A stretch of DNA of 64,000 nucleotides, taken from positions 10,478,001 to 10,542,000 of the forward strand of contig NZ_JADBEK010000001.1 of the NCBI RefSeq assembly GCF_014873145.1. Direction: 5' to 3'. How positions within the stretch are numbered: the stretch's first letter is position 1; every line of letters begins with the position of its first letter. A program made the position numbers and the translations under genes. The notes beneath the pieces were generated by a model. The model was not told the origin of the DNA, did no database searches, and saw only the letters and a list, made by a program, of their open reading frames with translations. Positions 59,791-64,000 of this stretch are shown here, piece after piece. Source of the DNA: Nonomuraea angiospora. Lineage in GTDB: Bacteria; Actinomycetota; Actinomycetes; Streptosporangiales; Streptosporangiaceae.

Positions 59791-59899
59791 TGTGCCTCGG
59801 TCAACGACGGTGCCGGTGGTGTTCCGGTCCGGGGCGGGGTCCAGCAGGCCCACCACCCAGACGGGTAACGGGTGGGGAAGCCCCGGCCCACCTACTGCC
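59791..59899 (-). repeat. copy C of the dispersed hairpin element (right inverted repeat)
   Basis: Read on the minus strand it begins with GGCAGTAG, including the stop of the second LacI gene, and matches 57262-57372 over its length. The hairpin is less perfect at the sequence level but keeps pairing through a G-U pair. Confidence 0.9.
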
Positions 59900-60971
59900 C
59901 TCGCCGCGGGGGCCGGACGGAGTTGCGGACGACGATGTGGGTGCCGAGGACCACGTGCTGGCGTTCCTCGCGATTCAGCGCGAGCCGGACCGCCGTCCGC
60001 CCCAGCTCCTCCGTCGGGATGTGCACCGTCGTCAGCCCCGGCTCCAGGTCGGCGGCGAACGGGATGTCGTCGTATCCGACGAGCGACACGTCGTCGGGCA
60101 CCCGCAGCCCCGCCTCCCGCAGCGCCGCCAGCACGCCGATGGCCACCATGTCGGTGGCCGCGAACACGGCGGTGAACCGCGCCCCGAGCGCGATCAGCCG
60201 CCGGGTGCCCTCGTATCCGTCGGCCCGGCCGAAGCCCGCCGGGATGACCAGGTCGGGGTCATAGGGCACGCCGAAGGACTCGTGCGCCCGCACGAACCCG
60301 CGTTCCCGGTCGACCTTCGTGGTGCTGCGGTCGGCGGGGGAGGCGGCGCCGAGCAGGGCGATGCGGCGGTGGCCCTGCGACAGCAGGTGGCTGGTCATGG
60401 CGTAGGCGCCGCCCTCGTTGTCGTACTCGACGACGGTCGTGGGCACGTCGTCCCCGAGCGGCGGCCGCCCGCACAGCACCAGCCGGGAGCCCGCCTTGTC
60501 GAGGGCATGGGCGAAGTGGGACATGCGCTCGCGGTAGGTGTCGTCCAGCGAGCCGCCGCCCACCAGGATCACCGCGTCGGCCCGCTGCTCGCGCATCGCC
60601 TCCACGACGGCCAGCTCCCTGGCCGGGTCGCCGTGGGTGGTGCACACCATGCACAGCCGCCCCTCGGCGGTGGCCTGCTGCTCGACGCCCTTGGCCACGT
60701 ACGCGAAGGACGGCCCCGTGACGTCGTCCAGCACGAACGCCACCATCTTGGTGCTCGCCCCCGACAGGGCGCGGGCGTGCACGTTGAGCACGTAGTCGAG
60801 GTCGCGCATCGCCCGCAGCACCCGCGTCCTGGTGGCCTGGGCGACCGGGTAGTCACCCTTGATCACCCTGGAGACCGTGGTGGCCGACACGCCTGCCCGG
60901 GCGGCCACGTCGCGGATCGTGACCCGCTCGTCGTCGGTGAGCACCCCTTTTGTGCTTACTTTTCGCGACAA
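59892..60971 (-). CDS. LacI-family transcriptional regulator (II)
   Basis: 359 aa from TTG at 60971, preceded by GAAGGG; GTG at residue 10 (VLTDDERVTIRDVAARAGVS) is an alternative. The helix-turn-helix is VTIRDVAARAGVSATTVSRV. The ligand-binding domain covers about 75-340 (MVAFVLDDVTGPSFAYVAKG, AVFAATDMVAIGVLAALREA, SLVGYDDIPFAADLEPGLTT). Not closely similar to LacI (I) except at the 3' end, where both carry the shared repeat. Target genes are not evident in the window; the LacI-type palindrome at 37013 is one candidate. Confidence 0.93.
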   Translation of the reverse strand: MSRKVSTKGVLTDDERVTIRDVAARAGVSATTVSRVIKGDYPVAQATRTRVLRAMRDLDYVLNVHARALSGASTKMVAFVLDDVTGPSFAYVAKGVEQQATAEGRLCMVCTTHGDPARELAVVEAMREQRADAVILVGGGSLDDTYRERMSHFAHALDKAGSRLVLCGRPPLGDDVPTTVVEYDNEGGAYAMTSHLLSQGHRRIALLGAASPADRSTTKVDRERGFVRAHESFGVPYDPDLVIPAGFGRADGYEGTRRLIALGARFTAVFAATDMVAIGVLAALREAGLRVPDDVSLVGYDDIPFAADLEPGLTTVHIPTEELGRTAVRLALNREERQHVVLGTHIVVRNSVRPPRRGQ

Positions 60972-61049
60972 GGTCGGCCCTTCACGGTTTTCGGCAGACG
61001 GAGCAGTGCGGGTGGGAGATTACGCCATCTCACCGAAGTCTATGGCCAG

Positions 61050-61088
61050 GGAGATCCACGGGCGCAACGCGCAGGACGCGCGATCTCC
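61050..61088. terminator. possible terminator of the WD40 gene
   Basis: GGAGATC (61050-61056) pairs with GATCTCC (61082-61088) over a 25-nt GC-rich loop, located 11 nt beyond the stop of the WD40 gene on the minus strand. The loop is long, so this is a weak call. Confidence 0.4.
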
Positions 61089-61099
61089 ACGACCCGGCG

Positions 61100-64000
61100 T
61101 CACCCGGCCTGGCAGGGCGGGCTGTACGGGAGGCCGGGCACGTACTGGGCCCACTCGCTCCGGGTGATGACCATTCCGGACACCTCGCAGACGCGCCGCT
61201 GGGCCTGCTCCACGTCCATGCTCCAGAGCTGCGCCGTCCCGTTGCCGGACGCGCTGGCCAGCACGTTCCCGTCCGGCGTGAACGCCACGCCGTTGACCCA
61301 GTCGGACCCGGCGAGCACGGCCCACGCGGCCGGCCGGGCCCGGTCGGCGAGGTTCCAGATCCGGATGGTGCCGTCACGCGCCCCCGTGGCCAGCCTGCGC
61401 CCGTCGGCGGTGAAGGCCACGCTGCCCACCGCGCCCGTGTGCCCCAGCAGGACCGCGACCTGCGCCGGCCGCTCGGGGTGGGTGAGGTCCCAGAGCCGGG
61501 CCGTCCCGTCGGAGCCCGCCGACGCCAGCGTCCTGCCGTCCCTGCTGTACGTCAGCGCCAGCACGCTGTTGGTGTGCGCCGGGTAGTTGGCCAGCAGCCG
61601 CGGGGCGGCGGGCTTGGACACGTCCCAGAGCCGGATGACCCCGGTCCCCGAGCCGATCGCGAGCATGCGGCCGTCGGGGCTGAACATGGAGGCGTTCAGC
61701 CAGTTGTCGGCGTCGCCCGGCGAGGAGAGCAGCTTGGGGGCCCGGGGGTCGGTCAGGTCCCACAGGTAGGTGCGGCCGTCCCGCGACGTCGTCACCAGCG
61801 TGCGCCCGTCCGGGCTGAAGGCGCCGGACTCCACGACGTTCACGTGCTTCTTGATCGTCGCCAGCGGTTTCGGGGCGGCCGGCCGGGAGACGTCCCACAG
61901 CTTGGCCGTCTGGTCGGAGGAGCCGCTGACGAGCATGTGACCGTCCGCGCTGAACCGCACCGTCTGGACGATGTCCGTGTGGCCGGACAGCGTGGACAGC
62001 GGCCTGGCCAGGCCCGGGTCAGAGATGTCCCAGAGCTTGACGGTCCGGTCGCCGGAGGCCGTGGCCAGGATCCGGCCGTCCGGGGAGATCGAGAGCGCGT
62101 TGACGGGGCCGGTGTGCTCGGTGAGGCCGGCGCGGTAGGAGACGCGGGCAGGATCGGAGACGTTCCACAGCCTGGCCATGCTGTCCGCCGACGAGGTGGC
62201 GAGCGTCCGGCCGTCCGGGCTGAACGCGGCGGCGGTCACCGTGTTCGCGAACCCGGTCAGGGCGGTCGTGCGCCGCGGCTCGGCCGGGTTCGAGACGTCC
62301 CACAGGGTGACGGAGGCGTCGGTGGCGGCGCTGGCCAGCAGCTTGCCGTCGGGGCTGAACGTGACGTCGTACACGAAGGAGCCCCGGCCCCGCGCGGTGC
62401 CGACGCGCCTGGCCGCGGTGACGTCCCAGAGGTAGAGCGTGCCGGTGGTGGAGGCGGTGGCCAGCCGGCGGCCGCCGGGGTCGAAGGTCACGCTCCAGGT
62501 GCCGCCGCCGTCCGGCGCGCTCAGCACCGTCGAGCCGCCGGGCCGCGCCGGGTCCAGCACGTCCCAGATCGTGGTGCTCCCGTCGCCCGCCGCGATCGCC
62601 AGCAGCCGCCCGTCGGGGCTGAAGGCGACGTCGTTGAGCACGTACTTCTGCCGCAGGAGGGCGATCTGGGCGGGGCGGGCGGGGTCGGCGATGTTCCACA
62701 GGCGGGTCGTGCCGTCGTAGGAGACGGTGGCCAGGACGCCTCCCTTGGGGCTGAACGCCACCGAGGCCACCTTGTTCGTGTGGCCCTTGAGCGTGGCCAG
62801 GGCCCGTGGCCTGGCCGGGTCGGAGACGTCCCAGAGCCGGGCGGTCCGGTCCACGGACGCGGTCGCGAGCACCCGCCCGTCCGGGCTGAACACCGCTCTC
62901 ACCACGCTCGCGGTGTGGCCCTTGAGCTCGCTCACGGCCTTGGGGCGGGCGAGGTCGGAGACGTTCCAGAGGCGGGCGGTGGCGTCGCTGGAGGCGGTGG
63001 CGATCATGCGGCCGTCGGGGCGGTAGGACACCCACTCGACCGGGCCCCGGTGGCCGATCAGGCGGGCGCCGACCGGGTGCGCGAGCGTGCCGAGCAGCGC
63101 GCCGCGGGCCTCCGGGGTGTCGGCGACGCGGTAGGAGACCAGGGAGAGCTGGGCGCCGAGCGAGGCGTCGGCGGCGCCGTTGGCGGAGCCGGCGATCCGC
63201 GTGGAGACGGCCTGGTCACGTTGCCTGGTCACCTCGCCGGTCTGCCGCAGGGCCAGGACGCCGGCGGTCACCGCGGCGAGGAGGAGGACCGTGAGGGCGG
63301 CGATCACCTGGCGGACGACCCAGGTCCGCCGCCTGCGCCGCCGCAGCGCCGCGTCCAGGAACTCCCGCTCCGTCCCCGATCGCGCGCCCTGCGCAACAGC
63401 CTGTGCCGCTGCCAGACGGCTGTCCGCGTACAGGTACGCCGGGTCCCTGCCGTGCCGCTGCCACGTCTCCGCGTCCTCGGCCAGGCGCTGGCGGACGAGC
63501 AGGTCGACCCGGTTGCCCTCGATCCAGTTCCGGAGCCTGGGCCAGGCGCGGATGAGGGCCTCGTGGGCGATCTCCGCCTCGTCCTCGTTCACCGTGAGGA
63601 GCCGCGCGCGTACGAACTCGTCCAGGACCCGCCGCGGGACGCCCGCGGGCGCCAGGTCGGCCAGGGCCACCCGCTTCCTCGTGTCGCCGGTCTGCTCGTC
63701 GAGGTGCACCAGCCGGACCATCAGGTCTCGCGCGATCGGCTCCACGTCCGCGCCGAGGCGCCGCAGCGTCTCCTCGGCGCTCGTGGCCAGCGCCCGCGCG
63801 ATGCCGCCCGAGGCCCGGTACGCGGCCATCGTCAGCGTCCCCTGCGTACGGCGCTGCCAGGTGGCCAGCAGCGCGTGGGACAGCAGCGGCAGCACGCCGC
63901 CCGAGTGGTCCACGTCGCCGGCCCCGACGTCTTCGAGCAGCAGGTCGGTCAGCCCCGGCTCCAGCGAGAGCCCCGCCCGCGCGGCCGGCCCCTCGATCGC
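61100..64000 (-). CDS. nSTAND1-type NTPase/WD40 repeat protein (partial)
   Basis: The 5' end lies beyond the right edge; about 966 residues are visible. The first ~160 residues are the C-terminal part of an nSTAND1-type domain (DHSGGVLPLLSHALLATWQR, EAEIAHEALIRAWPRLRNWI). A basic RRRRRRTW segment and one membrane span (about VVRQVIAALTVLLLAAVTAG) follow, then 14 WD40 repeats of about 45 residues (for example SPDGRVLATASVDRTARLWD), enough for two seven-bladed propellers. The C-terminus has a Cys pair (CEVSG and PPCQAG). Such proteins are NTP-driven signalling or defence switches. The function here is unknown. Confidence 0.88.
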   Translation of the reverse strand, partial: AIEGPAARAGLSLEPGLTDLLLEDVGAGDVDHSGGVLPLLSHALLATWQRRTQGTLTMAAYRASGGIARALATSAEETLRRLGADVEPIARDLMVRLVHLDEQTGDTRKRVALADLAPAGVPRRVLDEFVRARLLTVNEDEAEIAHEALIRAWPRLRNWIEGNRVDLLVRQRLAEDAETWQRHGRDPAYLYADSRLAAAQAVAQGARSGTEREFLDAALRRRRRRTWVVRQVIAALTVLLLAAVTAGVLALRQTGEVTRQRDQAVSTRIAGSANGAADASLGAQLSLVSYRVADTPEARGALLGTLAHPVGARLIGHRGPVEWVSYRPDGRMIATASSDATARLWNVSDLARPKAVSELKGHTASVVRAVFSPDGRVLATASVDRTARLWDVSDPARPRALATLKGHTNKVASVAFSPKGGVLATVSYDGTTRLWNIADPARPAQIALLRQKYVLNDVAFSPDGRLLAIAAGDGSTTIWDVLDPARPGGSTVLSAPDGGGTWSVTFDPGGRRLATASTTGTLYLWDVTAARRVGTARGRGSFVYDVTFSPDGKLLASAATDASVTLWDVSNPAEPRRTTALTGFANTVTAAAFSPDGRTLATSSADSMARLWNVSDPARVSYRAGLTEHTGPVNALSISPDGRILATASGDRTVKLWDISDPGLARPLSTLSGHTDIVQTVRFSADGHMLVSGSSDQTAKLWDVSRPAAPKPLATIKKHVNVVESGAFSPDGRTLVTTSRDGRTYLWDLTDPRAPKLLSSPGDADNWLNASMFSPDGRMLAIGSGTGVIRLWDVSKPAAPRLLANYPAHTNSVLALTYSRDGRTLASAGSDGTARLWDLTHPERPAQVAVLLGHTGAVGSVAFTADGRRLATGARDGTIRIWNLADRARPAAWAVLAGSDWVNGVAFTPDGNVLASASGNGTAQLWSMDVEQAQRRVCEVSGMVITRSEWAQYVPGLPYSPPCQAG

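Noticed and set aside
57262..59899. Insertion sequence with terminal inverted repeats
   Set aside because: The inverted repeats are about 110 bp and include the stop codons of two different LacI genes, no transposase is encoded between them, and I see no target-site duplication.

Overview
The window is high-GC DNA with short intergenic gaps, many ATGA/GTGA start-stop overlaps, GTG and TTG starts, Tat and lipoprotein signals, and LacI, TetR, ECF and PknG families. This is typical of a filamentous actinomycete. A Streptosporangiaceae (Nonomuraea-like) origin is my inference from gene content and style, not proven by a marker gene.

Layout. 1-4.0 kb (minus): a signalling operon of a coiled-coil protein, a PknG-type Ser/Thr kinase and a PP2C phosphatase that runs off the left edge. 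4.1-7.2 kb: small housekeeping genes, a GH63-like hydrolase and tRNA-Asn(GTT). 7.2-9.6 kb: a NarL-type two-component system behind two dyad sites, then a small secreted protein. 9.8-15.5 kb: a bacterial nitric oxide synthase next to an enoyl-CoA hydratase, galactokinase, a shortened PLP enzyme of the ACC deaminase family, and a coupled lipoprotein/27-aa peptide/DUF6766 cassette. 15.6-22.3 kb: a giant TPR protein and a secreted 5'-nucleotidase, converging on a strong hairpin.

22.3-28.9 kb is one operon: an RpiR regulator, a carbohydrate ABC importer without its own ATPase, a SIS-domain protein, a TIM-barrel glycosidase candidate and an N-acetylglucosamine-kinase-like enzyme. It looks like an amino-sugar uptake and processing unit. 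28.9-33.2 kb holds a TetR gene, a PEP-synthase/rifampin-phosphotransferase-like enzyme, a small coupled ORF and an aminoglycoside-phosphotransferase-fold protein. 33.2-36.7 kb holds an APC permease and two duplicated Tat-exported intradiol-dioxygenase-like proteins, one of which has lost three of four iron ligands.

37-49 kb is a plant-cell-wall degradation locus: GH43 coupled to a large MGH1-like hydrolase (sharing a C-terminal carbohydrate-binding module), a pectin methylesterase-pectate lyase fusion and a six-domain GH10 xylanase, with an SDR and a MmyB-type regulator between them. A perfect LacI-type palindrome and a recurring GCAATCG(C/G)T motif sit in the promoter regions.

49.3-56.2 kb: ECF sigma factor, CU044_5270-type partner, subtilase, then a TetR/lipoprotein divergent pair. 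56.2-61 kb: two convergent LacI genes end in ~110-bp inverted copies of one hairpin element. Between them lie a UTRA-type regulator with a double operator, a large hairpin, an unknown small gene, a Phd-like antitoxin and a toxin gene broken by two frameshifts. The right edge is a partial nSTAND1-type NTPase with 14 WD40 repeats.
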